Numbered from the stretch's first letter, positions 7,894 through 17,052 are shown. The stretch is 64,000 nucleotides of DNA from Bacillus timonensis (GCF_000285535.1 NZ_HE610989.1:64181-128180), one strand, 5' to 3'. Notes: generated from the letters alone by a model not told the origin. Translations and numbers: made by a program.

Positions 7894-8028
7894 TTACATC
7901 TTCTTCTTTTTCTTACGTCTAGACGAATCCATTTCCATTCGTCCTGTTTCTTGATTGGTAGTCCCCTGTCCTTCTACATCCGAAGAGCCTAAGCCGATTG
8001 TTGAAGGGTCCTTCTTTCGTTCTGCCAT
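7894..8028 (-). CDS. Small basic hydrophilic protein (YuzL-like, tentative)
   Basis: 44-residue ORF with a strong GGAGGTG 6 bases before the ATG at 8028 (two further in-frame ATG lie closer to the RBS). The sequence starts MAERKKDPSTIGLGSS, contains VEGQGTTNQETG and ends in a poly-Lys tail. Composition is like small spore-associated or YuzL-family proteins of Bacillus; the family call is from memory and uncertain. It lies 46 bp downstream of ypiP. Confidence 0.65.
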   Translation of the reverse strand: MAERKKDPSTIGLGSSDVEGQGTTNQETGRMEMDSSRRKKKKKM

Positions 8029-8074
8029 CATCATCACCTCCGTTATTTAAAATGTCCAAAGGTGCGACAAAATA

Positions 8075-8856
8075 TCAGGACCTCGTCACGTCAATCACTC
8101 CAAAATGGAATTTAGCTGATTTTCGTTTATTAACATGAAATCCGTATTTTTCAAATTGTTCACTTTTCCAGTGGTCCTTTAGCACCACTTTTTGTTTTGC
8201 AACCCGTTTTGCGGCTTCGATTGCTTCCGAACTGATTTTGGAGTAGATGGCAAACCTGCGAAGACCTTTAATCCCTTCAGATTCTTCAATCGTTTCTTCA
8301 AACATTGGGTCAAAATACACAACATCAATGCTTTTCGAAGGACATGAAGCTAAAAACCTTTCGTATGTATCATGCTTTACATCTATTTTGGACATTGCGT
8401 CATTCATTAACGGATAGCCGGTATCCCAGCTTTTCAGCCCACCTCTTAAAAGATAATACAAAAACAGATTGCCTTCCAGAGATGTGACTTTTCCAGCTGC
8501 ACCAACGACAAAGCTTGCGACTATGCTGTCAGACCCCAACCCTAACGTACAATCTAAAAGGGTGTTCCCTTCCTTCAAACCTGATGCCTGGATGAACGGA
8601 TCATGCTCACCTTTTAAAATTCTCTTCATACGAAACATTGCAGAATTCGGGTGGAAGAAAAGTGGATCCTCTCCATCTCGAGGATATATTTCAATTCGGT
8701 TTTTCCCAACAACAAGAATATCTTCCTTCGTTTGTTTTTGAAGAGTGCTAATGGACTGCTTATTCCTAGTTGTATAAAGTACCCCAAGTTCAGCAGCTAT
8801 TTTTTTGCTAACTCCATCATTTCATCATTTGTCCGGCCTGCAGTCGTTACTATCAT
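8075..8856 (-). pseudogene. ypiP: SAM-dependent methyltransferase YpiP, frameshifted near the N-terminus
   Basis: Predicted class I methyltransferase of unknown substrate, 260 residues once repaired. From the ATG at 8856 (RBS AGGTGA) the frame reads MIVTTAGRTNDEMMELAKK and stops; one extra A in the A7 run (8800-8806) lets it continue as IAAELGVLYTTRNKQ into the downstream open frame. The later part has the SAM motif LLDCTLGLGSDSIVAS and the acceptor motif VVYFDPMFEE. The reading frame open from 8638 would lack the N-terminal domain, so it is not a plausible separate gene. Confidence 0.82.
8800..8806 (-). other. Frameshift site in ypiP (A7 homopolymer)
   Basis: Seven A on the minus strand where eight join AKK and IAAELG into one frame. 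Same direction of error as in thyA, ypdQ and the YuiD-like gene. Confidence 0.8.
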
Positions 8857-8873
8857 ATGATCACCTATTTGCA

Positions 8874-8903
8874 CAAAAAAGGATGTCGAGATGACATCCT
8901 TTT
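8874..8903 (-). terminator. Terminator of brxA
   Basis: Minus-strand stem AGGATGTC/GACATCCT with loop ATCTC and T6 tail, 34 bases after the brxA stop. Confidence 0.85.
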
Positions 8904-8936
8904 ATCACTTATTTTTTTAGCTTTGAACGCATATTT

Positions 8937-9371
8937 TTAGCAATGCTTGTTTAAAGCAGATGTTACATTTTCCATAATAACTTCCATTGGGTTTGACTCA
9001 ATGTCATGTCTTGGAATGAAGTGGACAACTTCTTTTCCTTTTAATAAAGCCATGGAAGGTGACGAAGGTTCATAACCTTCAAAATACTCTCTCATCTTAG
9101 CAGTTGCTTCTTTATCTTGACCAGCAAAAACAGTTACGAGATGGTCTGGCCTCTTCTCGTTATTTAAAACCGCTTGAGTTACAGCTGGTCTTGCTAGACC
9201 TGCAGCACATCCACAGACAGAGTTGACAACAACAAGTGTTGTACCTTCTGCTTTCTCCATGAAGTTTTCTACTTCTTCCTCTGTTTGAAGCTCTTCAAAA
9301 CCCGCAACCACAAGTTCTTGACGCATAGGCTTTACAATTTGCTTCATATATTCATCATATGCCATTGACAT
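8937..9371 (-). CDS. brxA: Bacilliredoxin BrxA (YphP)
   Basis: Cytosolic thiol oxidoreductase that removes bacillithiol from S-bacillithiolated proteins after oxidative stress. 144 residues with the diagnostic CGC motif at 53-55 (SVCGCAAG) in a thioredoxin-like fold. The nucleophilic Cys and the second Cys are both present. RBS AGGGAGG precedes ATG 9371. It is downstream of ypgR on the same strand with a 122-bp gap and is followed by its own terminator. Confidence 0.93.
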   Translation of the reverse strand: MSMAYDEYMKQIVKPMRQELVVAGFEELQTEEEVENFMEKAEGTTLVVVNSVCGCAAGLARPAVTQAVLNNEKRPDHLVTVFAGQDKEATAKMREYFEGYEPSSPSMALLKGKEVVHFIPRHDIESNPMEVIMENVTSALNKHC

Positions 9372-9493
9372 AAAAAACCCTCCCTTTATATTTTAGTAAA
9401 ATAAGCATACTATATGTCCACAAGGAAAATCAATTTTCAAACAACCATCAAATACCAGTACTTTTTAAATCACTTCGTTGCTAAGAGAAAAAA

Positions 9494-10621
9494 TTAGTGG
9501 TTATTCCGGCTTTCAGTCATTTGTTTCCAAACAGAGCCTTTTGCTTCTTCGCCACCTTCGATTCGCTCAACAGCCATTTTAATTTGCATTTTCACTTCGA
9601 ATTCTGGATCATTTTCAGCAGCTTTTAAGGCCCCGAGTGCTGTTTCGTCACCAACTTCAAATAAAAACATGGCAGCGCGCCATCTTACCAGCTTACTTGA
9701 ATCCTTCAATGCTTCACACATTGCTCCAATTGCAGCAGGATCGCCGATATCTGACAAACAATCGCCCGCTGTTCTTCTAACTGTAACCGACTTATCTTTT
9801 AGTGCTTCATATAAATATGGCAACACTGATGGCTTCTCGATCATGCCTAAATATACTGTCGCTAAACGACGTATTGACGGCTTTTCGTCCTTTAAGGCTT
9901 TTGCAAGGACTGGAATATCCTCTTCTTCTGGATCCATTTGCTCTAAGTTTGCATACCGTTTTGTCCAATCAGGATCATCTAACATTTCCACAGTAACCTT
10001 ATAGGATTGTCTTTTTTGGACAGTTGGAGCAGATGTTTGCTCAGAGATTTGCTTACCAATACGTTCTAGTCTGTCTTTCGGATAGGCTGCAGCAAGTTCA
10101 TCGACAACTTCTTTCCCAATCTCATCAGGATTACCGTATCGAACGCCTTGCTCTTTCCATTCTCTCTCTAACACGACATTCCCAGAAACCTCTTGCGCCC
10201 TTAACAGCGCGTCTCTAAACACCTCTGGTAAGCCAAAACGGAATTCCTGTTCACCGTCATGAAGCTTAACCTGCATTGGAAGACCTTTGTACATTTGAAC
10301 AAATACCTTCACTTCTCCAAAATGCTCATCTAACTTTGGGCTTTCATTTTCACCTTCTGCGACGTCTTCCCCAAACACTTTACGAACATTTGGTAATAAC
10401 TCTTGCCAATCATATCTTGCATTTCGTTCAACTGCTAAGAAATCCGCAACATGGTAGACTCCTTTAATACCTTCGATTGCCATTATTTCCTGAATCAGAG
10501 GTGGAGCTTGATCGATATTATCTTTTTTATAATTATTACTTTTTCCCTTTGGGAGTTCCTCATCTAAAATGATTTTCATTGTATTCGGACTTGGTGTTGG
10601 TTCTATTGACTTAATTTTCAA
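9494..10621 (-). CDS. ypgR: Nfu N-terminal domain / HEAT-repeat protein YpgR
   Basis: 375 residues. Residues 1-90 match the NifU/Nfu N-terminal scaffold domain (SIEPTPSPNTMKI at the start), and about 210-365 are HEAT-like repeats (IPVLAKALKDEKPSIRR, LPYLYEALKDKSVTVRR, IGAMCEALKDSSKLVRW). The architecture equals the conserved virulence factor C family of staphylococci. Role unknown; HEAT repeats suggest a protein-protein scaffold, perhaps in Fe-S handling (inference). Start is TTG 10621 with AAGGAG 8 bases upstream. Confidence 0.85.
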   Translation of the reverse strand: MKIKSIEPTPSPNTMKIILDEELPKGKSNNYKKDNIDQAPPLIQEIMAIEGIKGVYHVADFLAVERNARYDWQELLPNVRKVFGEDVAEGENESPKLDEHFGEVKVFVQMYKGLPMQVKLHDGEQEFRFGLPEVFRDALLRAQEVSGNVVLEREWKEQGVRYGNPDEIGKEVVDELAAAYPKDRLERIGKQISEQTSAPTVQKRQSYKVTVEMLDDPDWTKRYANLEQMDPEEEDIPVLAKALKDEKPSIRRLATVYLGMIEKPSVLPYLYEALKDKSVTVRRTAGDCLSDIGDPAAIGAMCEALKDSSKLVRWRAAMFLFEVGDETALGALKAAENDPEFEVKMQIKMAVERIEGGEEAKGSVWKQMTESRNNH

Positions 10622-10950
10622 CTCTACCGCTCCTTCTCCTACTTAATATCCTACCGTAATTGTAGCACACGAATTAAGCTTATATCCATTGTGAGACATT
10701 AGATTACTTGATATCCTCTTTTAGCGCTTACGTACTAATTATCTGAACTTTTGTCATAATAGCTTATTTGCCTAAATATCATAAATGTGTATGAAATGAA
10801 AGGTTGTTTTCGCTTTTGTTGTTATAAGGATTTAAATCGAAATACGCTTTACCCGAGTTACTGCACTACATCATTCCATAGCCTTTTTTACAACAAACTA
10901 TTCGAAAACATGACTATTTTTGCTTTCGCAAACACCAAGGAGGAACATCA
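10622..10950. other. Divergent intergenic region ypgR / nlpC
   Basis: 329 bp. It holds one plausible promoter for the wall hydrolase: TTGTCA (10751-10756), 17-base spacer, AAATAT (10774-10779), leaving a leader of about 165 bases. A 55-codon open frame ending over the hydrolase start has no RBS and is not called. Nothing else recognised. Confidence 0.45.
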
Positions 10951-11985
10951 ATGAAAAAACGCTATGGAACACGCGAAGCCATTGTCGTGACATCTCTAGC
11001 TGCTGGATTTTTCTTTAACGCTCCACTTGCGGCTGATGCATCTGAAAAGCAAAACCTGGATCCATTACTAGACAAAAACTATCAATTCGATACAAAACAG
11101 GAATTACGATATGGACATACTGGTTATCCAGTCCGCTTTCTTCAATTTGAGTTACATAAGTTCAACTTTTATTATGAAACAATTGATGGGCACTATGGCG
11201 CGTCAACCCAGGAAGCCGTTAAGAGATTCCAAGAATTATATGATATAAAAATCGACGGAGTTGCTGGTGAAAAAACACTAGAAAAATTAAATGAAGTTAT
11301 CCTACAGCCAACTCCACCTTTTCTGTCTGTTGGCGACGAGGGACCAGCGGTGAAACAAATTCAATCTAAATTACAAAAACTTAGGTTTTATAGTGGTTTA
11401 GTAGATGGAAAGTTTGAAAACGTTACGGAGGCGAGCGTGAAGGCATACCAAAAGAAGTTTAAATTGGAAGCGAATGGGCTTGCTACTGATGAAACGATTG
11501 ACCATATTATGAAAAATAAAAATGTTAGAGGCCTCAGCATCAAAAAAGCAACGGTTGTGACAGCTCAGCCTAAATCATCAAACAATCCAGAAAATAACGA
11601 GGCAACAACTGAAACAATCGAACCACCACCAGTTGATGCGGGAGTGATTTCAATTGCAATGAATTACATTGGTGTTCCTTATGTTTGGGGCGGGACTACA
11701 CCAAATGGATTTGATTGTAGTGGCTTTTTGCAATTTGTTTATGCCCAAAAAGGTGTTACTGTTTCACGAACTGTCTCAGGAATCTGGAGCCAAGGTGCAA
11801 GTGTATCTACCCCAAGTGTGGGTGATCTCGTCTTTTTCCAAACATATAAACCAGGTCCTTCACACGCGGGTATCTACCTCGGCAACAATAAATTTATCCA
11901 TGCAGATTCAACGGATGGTGTGAGTATTGATGATATGACCATCAACTATTGGCAATCTCGCTATTTAGGAGCTAAGCGACTATAA
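10951..11985 (+). CDS. Secreted NlpC/P60 cell-wall endopeptidase with two peptidoglycan-binding domains
   Basis: 344 residues: signal peptide (about 1-30), two PG_binding_1 domains (about 50-115 and 125-190), a flexible Asn/Thr/Glu linker (205-230) containing EPPPVD, and an NlpC/P60 domain (232-344). The catalytic Cys256 is in FDCSGF, His305 in SHAGIYLG and the third residue His317 in HADS. The family cleaves D-Glu-gamma-DAP bonds in stem peptides. RBS AAGGAGG precedes the ATG. The Pro-Pro linker lies between binding and catalytic domains and resembles PPEP cleavage sites, so the neighbouring protease could release the catalytic domain (speculation). Confidence 0.93.
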   Translation: MKKRYGTREAIVVTSLAAGFFFNAPLAADASEKQNLDPLLDKNYQFDTKQELRYGHTGYPVRFLQFELHKFNFYYETIDGHYGASTQEAVKRFQELYDIKIDGVAGEKTLEKLNEVILQPTPPFLSVGDEGPAVKQIQSKLQKLRFYSGLVDGKFENVTEASVKAYQKKFKLEANGLATDETIDHIMKNKNVRGLSIKKATVVTAQPKSSNNPENNEATTETIEPPPVDAGVISIAMNYIGVPYVWGGTTPNGFDCSGFLQFVYAQKGVTVSRTVSGIWSQGASVSTPSVGDLVFFQTYKPGPSHAGIYLGNNKFIHADSTDGVSIDDMTINYWQSRYLGAKRL

Positions 11986-11993
11986 GATAAAAA

Positions 11994-12624
11994 GCTCGGC
12001 ATTTGCTAAAGGGTTCCGATTTTAGGTGTTTATTAATAAATGACATAAAAAATACTCCCCTTAAGTAGCCAGATTTTTATTTTTTAATCTGTCTACCTAA
12101 TGGGGAGCATATCAAATTGGCACACGTCATTTTCTTTAATCCTTCGTATTTGACCTAAAATTGACACTCATTAGTATGACAGCAAAAAGGGTCGAACAAT
12201 GTAAAATGTGTGTCAAATCTTCTATCAATTGGAATGTCGTTTCAAGCAACTACCCGTTGTGGGCAATGGCTAAGCACCCGGGCCGTTGAAAAGACGGAAA
12301 AATTCCACCTAATCAGTAATAAACACTAAAAAAGCCTTAATAGCCGGAGAAATTCCGCTTATTGACTCTAAAAATATGAAAAAGAGGTCTTTACTTTGAA
12401 TAACAGGAAAACCTCTGCTTATTTAGGTCTAATTGAACTTCATTCTATATTTAAACGAAAAACCTCCGTTTATTAATTTCAACAGTTCCTCATTAATGGC
12501 AAGACAACTCACCAATTGCTAGGACAAGTTTAATGGACAATTATGTTGCAAAATCCAACTGTCATTTCGGCACTTATTTTAAGAAAAGCGCCTCAAAACA
12601 GAACCCCTTAAGCATTTGCCGAGC
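11994..12624. mobile_element. MITE-like element with about 33-bp imperfect terminal inverted repeats
   Basis: The left end GCTCGGCATTTGCTAAAGGG (from 11994) and the complement of the right end GCTCGGCAAATGCTTAAGGG (from 12624 inward) match at roughly 27 of 34 positions across the longer arms (to about 12027 and 12591). The 631-bp interior has no credible ORF, so it would be non-autonomous. It contains a strong hairpin at 12055-12107 (CTCCCC/GGGGAG). It fills almost exactly the gap between two convergent genes, 8 bp from one stop and 7 bp from the other. No clear target duplication is seen. Confidence 0.6.
12055..12107. repeat. Large hairpin inside the MITE-like element
   Basis: Arms CTCCCC..GTAG..CAGATT and AATCTG..CTAC..GGGGAG pair over about 22 positions around an AT-rich loop. 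It has no T-run directly after, so it is a structural palindrome rather than a standard terminator. Confidence 0.65.
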
Positions 12625-12631
12625 CACTTAT

Positions 12632-14518
12632 TTATTCATTGACAAGTTCAGATAGTTCAGCCCATCTCTCAAGTAACTGGTCAAGGTTTTCTGATTCCTT
12701 TGCATGATCATCCATTGCCTGTTGTGCTTTCTGATAATCACTACCGGCTGCTTCAATTTCTTTCACAAGTGCTGCAACCTTTTCTTCCTGCGCTTCAATT
12801 TTGCCTTCAATTTCATCCCATTCAAGTTGGTCCTTATAGGAAAGTTTCTTTTTCTTAGGTTTCGGTACATCGTGGTTTGATGCTTTTTCAACTTTTTCCT
12901 TTGGCATCGTCTTCTTTGATTCAGCTACATTTTTCTCAAGATAATCAGAGTAATCGCCAAAATATGTTGTAATCTGATGTCCCTCTTCAAAAATTAATAA
13001 CTGGTCGGTAACCTTATCCAAGAAATAACGGTCATGAGAAACTGTGATGACAACACCTGGGAAGTCATCCAAATAATCCTCTAATACAGTCAAGGTTTGT
13101 GTGTCCAAATCATTTGTTGGCTCATCCAGTAATAACACATTCGGTTCACCCATTATGATTTTCAATAAATACAACCTTCTTCGTTCCCCACCAGACAACT
13201 TTCGAATCGGTGTGCCATGTGTATTCATTGGGAATAAAAAGCGCTCAAGCATTTGTGCTGCTGAAATCATCTTTCCGTCCAAAGTATGAATCATTTCAGC
13301 TGTTTCCTTAATATACTCAATCATTCGCTTATTAAGGTCCATATCCATGCTTTCTTGCGTATAATAAGCGATTTTTACCGTTTGTCCTATTTCAATTTCG
13401 CCCGTATCAGCAGGAATTCTACCAGCAATTACATTTAATAATGTGGATTTTCCGCTTCCATTTCGACCAACGATTCCAATTCGGTCACCTGGTTTAACAA
13501 GTAAATTTACATCCTCTAAAATTTTCGTTCCGTTAAAACTTTTTGAAACATTCTTTAACTCGATTACCTTTTTACCAAGTCTACTACCGCCAACAGAAAT
13601 ATCAAGTGTTTCTGTGTTCACTGTTTTTTTCGCGTTCTCAATATCCTCAAAGCGTTGAATTCTTGCTTTTTGCTTAGTAGTTCTTGCCTTAGCACCACGA
13701 CGAATCCATGCAAGCTCACGTCGATATAAATTTTGACGTTTTTGTTCGGAGGCTTGCTCCTGTTCAATGCGAATCGCCTTCGCCTCTAGAAAGCTGCTAT
13801 AGTTTCCGGTATAGGAGTACAGTTTTCCTTCATCTAGCTCAATAATACGATTGGTCACTCGGTCCAAAAAATAACGATCATGGGTAACAACAAGCAAAGC
13901 GCCATTGTATTTTGCAAGGTAATCTTCAAGCCAAGTAATTGTATCGTAATCTAAATGGTTAGTCGGCTCATCTAAAATTAATAAGTCAGGAATCTCAATT
14001 AAGCTTTGTGCGAGAGCAACCCGTTTTTTCTGACCCCCGGACATTGCCATTACATCCTGAGAAAAATCGGTAATCCCTAACTTTGACAACACAGCCTTTG
14101 CATTTGAATTTGCCTCCCACGCATTTGCTGCATCCATTTTTTGTTGAAGGTCATATAACTTCTCCTGATTCACTGTGTTCATCGGATCCTTTTCAATCCG
14201 AATCATTGCCTCTTCGTATTCTTTTAATAATCGAAGCAATGGTGTATTCCCTTTGAAAACTTGATCAAGTACGGTGTTTCCCTCGGTGAACACAGGTTGC
14301 TGCGGTAAATAACTGATTGTATATCCTTTAGAATGGGTAATCTCACCATGGTCTGCCTCTTCGACACCCGCAATAATTTTTAATAGTGTTGACTTTCCTG
14401 TACCATTAACACCGATTATCCCTATCCGTTCATTATCCGTAATACTAAAAGAGATATCTTCAAATAATGTTTTTTCAGCATAGCTCTTCGCTACATTTTC
14501 AACCGTTAAAAGCCTCAT
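12632..14518 (-). CDS. ABC-F ATPase (YfmR/Uup-like)
   Basis: 628-residue soluble protein with two ABC domains and no membrane segments. Walker A motifs GVNGTGKST (36-44) and GRNGSGKST, signatures MSGGQKKR and LSGGERRR, and a Lys/Glu-rich coiled-coil C-terminal domain typical of Uup/YfmR. ABC-F factors act on the ribosome to resolve stalled or strained translation; antibiotic protection is possible but not indicated. The start at 14518 gives a 4-base ATGA overlap with the upstream ypgQ, so translation is probably coupled. Confidence 0.9.
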   Translation of the reverse strand: MRLLTVENVAKSYAEKTLFEDISFSITDNERIGIIGVNGTGKSTLLKIIAGVEEADHGEITHSKGYTISYLPQQPVFTEGNTVLDQVFKGNTPLLRLLKEYEEAMIRIEKDPMNTVNQEKLYDLQQKMDAANAWEANSNAKAVLSKLGITDFSQDVMAMSGGQKKRVALAQSLIEIPDLLILDEPTNHLDYDTITWLEDYLAKYNGALLVVTHDRYFLDRVTNRIIELDEGKLYSYTGNYSSFLEAKAIRIEQEQASEQKRQNLYRRELAWIRRGAKARTTKQKARIQRFEDIENAKKTVNTETLDISVGGSRLGKKVIELKNVSKSFNGTKILEDVNLLVKPGDRIGIVGRNGSGKSTLLNVIAGRIPADTGEIEIGQTVKIAYYTQESMDMDLNKRMIEYIKETAEMIHTLDGKMISAAQMLERFLFPMNTHGTPIRKLSGGERRRLYLLKIIMGEPNVLLLDEPTNDLDTQTLTVLEDYLDDFPGVVITVSHDRYFLDKVTDQLLIFEEGHQITTYFGDYSDYLEKNVAESKKTMPKEKVEKASNHDVPKPKKKKLSYKDQLEWDEIEGKIEAQEEKVAALVKEIEAAGSDYQKAQQAMDDHAKESENLDQLLERWAELSELVNE

Positions 14519-15162
14519 AACTTTCCATTCCATTCTTTATAAAATTGATCAAGAAACGCTACCATAAAATCGTGACGCTCATTAGCTGCCTCTTTTGCTG
14601 CATCTGTATTAAGTGTATCTTTTAATTTTAACAATTTTTCATAAAAGTGATTAACTGCTGTGGATTTACCATTTCGGTACTCTTCCTTTGTCATGTTTTC
14701 ACGGTATGGAAGATTGGGATCATACATTAAATCTCCATGAGATCCCGCATAGGCAAAGGTTCTTGCAATACCAATTGCACCAATTGCATCCAAACGGTCT
14801 GCATCTTGTACAACCTTGCCTTCTATTGTTTTCATAGGAGGTCGGTTCCCACCCTTAAAAGACATTGTTGAAATAATTTCAAGGATCTCCTCCTGGTCAG
14901 ATTCAGCTATAGGTAAAGAAGATAGCCAATTTCGTACTTTTCCAAGGCCTTCTTCTTCTGATTTATTTAATTTCTCATCTGCTACATCATGTAGTAACGC
15001 AGCCATTTCAACGATAAATAAATTAGCTTTTTCTTTTTCACCAATTTGTAGGGCTGCCTTTCTGACACGTTCAATATGCCACCAGTCATGACCACTGCTA
15101 TCATGTTGCAAGATGTTTTTTACAAAAGTAGTTGTTGCTTCAATTACATTTTGTTGATCCAT
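14515..15162 (-). CDS. ypgQ: HD-domain phosphohydrolase YpgQ
   Basis: 215 residues. The HD signature includes H29 in GHDWWHIERV, LLHDVAD (57-63) and QDADRLDAIG, supplying the metal-binding His/Asp set. Homologs are nucleotide (pyro)phosphohydrolases. The start at 15162 has GGAGG 5 bases upstream; longer in-frame starts lack it. Its last base pairs overlap the ABC-F start, indicating an operon. Confidence 0.86.
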   Translation of the reverse strand: MDQQNVIEATTTFVKNILQHDSSGHDWWHIERVRKAALQIGEKEKANLFIVEMAALLHDVADEKLNKSEEEGLGKVRNWLSSLPIAESDQEEILEIISTMSFKGGNRPPMKTIEGKVVQDADRLDAIGAIGIARTFAYAGSHGDLMYDPNLPYRENMTKEEYRNGKSTAVNHFYEKLLKLKDTLNTDAAKEAANERHDFMVAFLDQFYKEWNGKL

Positions 15163-15249
15163 TTTATCCTCCACTGACTTCAATATCGTAACCATTGTAC
15201 CATATTACAGTTACTACTGAACGGTTGCACACGACCAATCCGTTGCATA

Positions 15250-15285
15250 AACTAAAAAAAGCCAGAGTAACTCCAGCTCTTTTTG
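15250..15285. terminator. Weak hairpin with A/T flanks
   Basis: A short GAG-TAA-CTC-centred stem, extended by G-U pairs, lies between an A7 and a T5 run upstream of the 81-residue gene. It could end antisense transcription from degV2. Confidence 0.45.
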
Positions 15286-15302
15286 AAAGGTGGTAAACTT
15301 TT

Positions 15303-15548
15303 ATGTATCAACCATATGAAAGTTATCGGGAAATTGGAACCGCATGGTATGGACGTCATGTCGTATTCATTACTTGTAATCCGGTTACAAATCAATTTCT
15401 ACAACTTCATAAAAGCCTGCATGCTCCTACTGAACCGCCACATCGAAATTGTGCAGAAACAATCTCCCAATTCTTAAGTATTGGGTATAAAATTGCTGCC
15501 ATTTCCCCTTTATCAAACAACAATTTGCAATACGTGCTCGTTAAATAA
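15303..15548 (+). CDS. Hypothetical protein, 81 residues
   Basis: Not recognised. The ORF has a good RBS (GAAAGGTGG, 9 bases before ATG) and begins MYQPYESYREIGTAWYGRH; it contains several aromatic and His residues and HRNCAETISQFLSIGYK toward the end. No signal or membrane segment. It is convergent with degV2, with only one base between the two stop codons. Confidence 0.6.
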   Translation: MYQPYESYREIGTAWYGRHVVFITCNPVTNQFLQLHKSLHAPTEPPHRNCAETISQFLSIGYKIAAISPLSNNNLQYVLVK

Positions 15549-15549
15549 A

Positions 15550-16395
15550 TTATTTATTCATCCAGCTGATTCCGATTGTATTTTCACCGGCATGAACCCC
15601 AATTGCTACTCCTAGCGGACATGTCTTAATAGTTATAGTGTCAGGGGCAAATTCTCTAATCTTCTGTTCCCATTCCTTTGTCTTAGAATCGTCCAAGCCG
15701 TATAAAATATATATCTCTTCAATCGTATTCTTCTTGATTGCATCCTTCAGATAGCCAAGTATTTTTGTAGTCGCTTTATTTTCAGAACGAACCTTCTCTT
15801 TTACGGATAGAGCACCATCCAAAATCTGTATGACCGGCTTTATTTGCAACATGCTTCCAAGAAAATATTGGGCCGTGTTCATACGGCCACTCCGATGCAA
15901 TTGCTCTAAACTACCAATGATCACATATGTTTCAAGTCTCTCCGATAAATCGACTATATGCTTTTTCACATCTGTTGATGTACCACCGTCCTGGATTAGC
16001 TCCATGCCTTCCTTCATTAATTTTGTCATTGGATAAGTTAGAATCTTTGAATCAATGACCGTTACAGGGATATTCACCAATTCTGCTGCTTGTCTAGCAG
16101 ACGAAACGGTCCCACTTAACTTTTCAGAAATATGAACGGATATGATTTCATCATATTTATTTTCAAGACTCGTGTATAATTCTACAAAGCTCCCAATGGA
16201 AGGCTGAGATGTCTTCGGAATGGTTTTAGTGGTTTTTAATCTCTCAAAAAACTGAGCCGGTGTAATCGTAACCCCATCAAGGTATTCTTCCTCATCAAAG
16301 AAAACCGTCATTGGTATGACGTAAACGTCCTCATGTTTCGAAAGTTCCTCATCCAAAAATCCTGTGCTATCGGTTACCCATGCAATCTTCCCCAT
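15550..16395 (-). CDS. DegV family fatty acid-binding protein (second paralog)
   Basis: 281 residues with the DegV ligand motifs: TDST (8-11), KTSQP (61-65) and EKLSGT (91-96); C-terminal GVAIGVHAGENTIGISW matches the conserved lid region. As FakB-like proteins do, it probably carries a fatty acid for a FakA-type kinase. RBS AAGGGGG precedes the ATG. It diverges from the DegV at 662-1504, notably in the SGT loop (EKLSGT against SGMSGT). Confidence 0.9.
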   Translation of the reverse strand: MGKIAWVTDSTGFLDEELSKHEDVYVIPMTVFFDEEEYLDGVTITPAQFFERLKTTKTIPKTSQPSIGSFVELYTSLENKYDEIISVHISEKLSGTVSSARQAAELVNIPVTVIDSKILTYPMTKLMKEGMELIQDGGTSTDVKKHIVDLSERLETYVIIGSLEQLHRSGRMNTAQYFLGSMLQIKPVIQILDGALSVKEKVRSENKATTKILGYLKDAIKKNTIEEIYILYGLDDSKTKEWEQKIREFAPDTITIKTCPLGVAIGVHAGENTIGISWMNK

Positions 16396-16496
16396 AATTT
16401 CGCCCCCTTATAAATGCATTTATAACTATTTTACTATATATGCCATAACGATATCATTGAAAACGATAAATTATCTGATAATTTCATTCCTTCAGC

Positions 16497-16524
16497 GTAA
16501 AAAAAGAGGCATAGCTGCCTCTTA
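16497..16524 (-). terminator. Terminator of the 170-residue gene
   Basis: Minus-strand stem AAGAGGCA/TGCCTCTT with loop GCTA and a T7 tail; it starts at the stop codon itself. Confidence 0.85.
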
Positions 16525-17034
16525 CGTTATAGCGTTATATAATTGTTGAATCGAATCGATCATATAGTCAATCATTTCAAGCAAATCATCGATATTGTCT
16601 TCATGAATTAAACGATGAAAAATAATTTTACTATTGTTCAGATAGTGATTTTCGGTGCCGAATTGAAATGATATTTCCTGTTGAATTTCCCTATTGTCAC
16701 CCCAGATGGTAGTTAAGACTCGTTCGATGTCTAGACATGCATTCAATGATTCGAGATTCATAACAAACCCAATTTCAAGATGACAGCCCGGGTTTCGTTC
16801 ATCTTGAGTACGAAGTTCGGTGACCAAATTATCAAGATCAATTTTTAAGTCGATATAAGCATGGATTTCGTTGATTGTTTTATCTTTAAAAACGATACGA
16901 TAATGCCTACCCATTTTTGCCATTTCCACTTGATCCTGGCGATCTATAATCAGAAGTTGACCTACCAGATCTAAGTCATAAAGGGCTCCTTCGATTACGA
17001 CCTTTAGGTTATCAAATACAGTTGGATCAAACAT
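16522..17034 (-). CDS. Hypothetical protein, 170 residues
   Basis: Not recognised. Acidic soluble protein beginning MFDPTVFDNLKVVIEGALYD; rich in Ile/Leu/Asp and lacking signal or membrane segments. The start at 17034 has AAGGAAGG 7 bases upstream; the longer frame to 17070 begins inside the fhs terminator and is rejected. It is flanked by terminators on both sides, so it is its own unit. Confidence 0.7.
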   Translation of the reverse strand: MFDPTVFDNLKVVIEGALYDLDLVGQLLIIDRQDQVEMAKMGRHYRIVFKDKTINEIHAYIDLKIDLDNLVTELRTQDERNPGCHLEIGFVMNLESLNACLDIERVLTTIWGDNREIQQEISFQFGTENHYLNNSKIIFHRLIHEDNIDDLLEMIDYMIDSIQQLYNAIT

Positions 17035-17052
17035 GTTTATACCTTCCTTTTT

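Noticed and set aside
8075-8638. 187-residue methyltransferase as a complete gene
   Set aside because: No RBS at 8638 and the missing N-terminus is encoded upstream in a frame one base away.
10787-10954. 55-codon ORF overlapping the start of the NlpC/P60 gene
   Set aside because: No ribosome binding site, odd composition, and it spans the hydrolase promoter-leader region.
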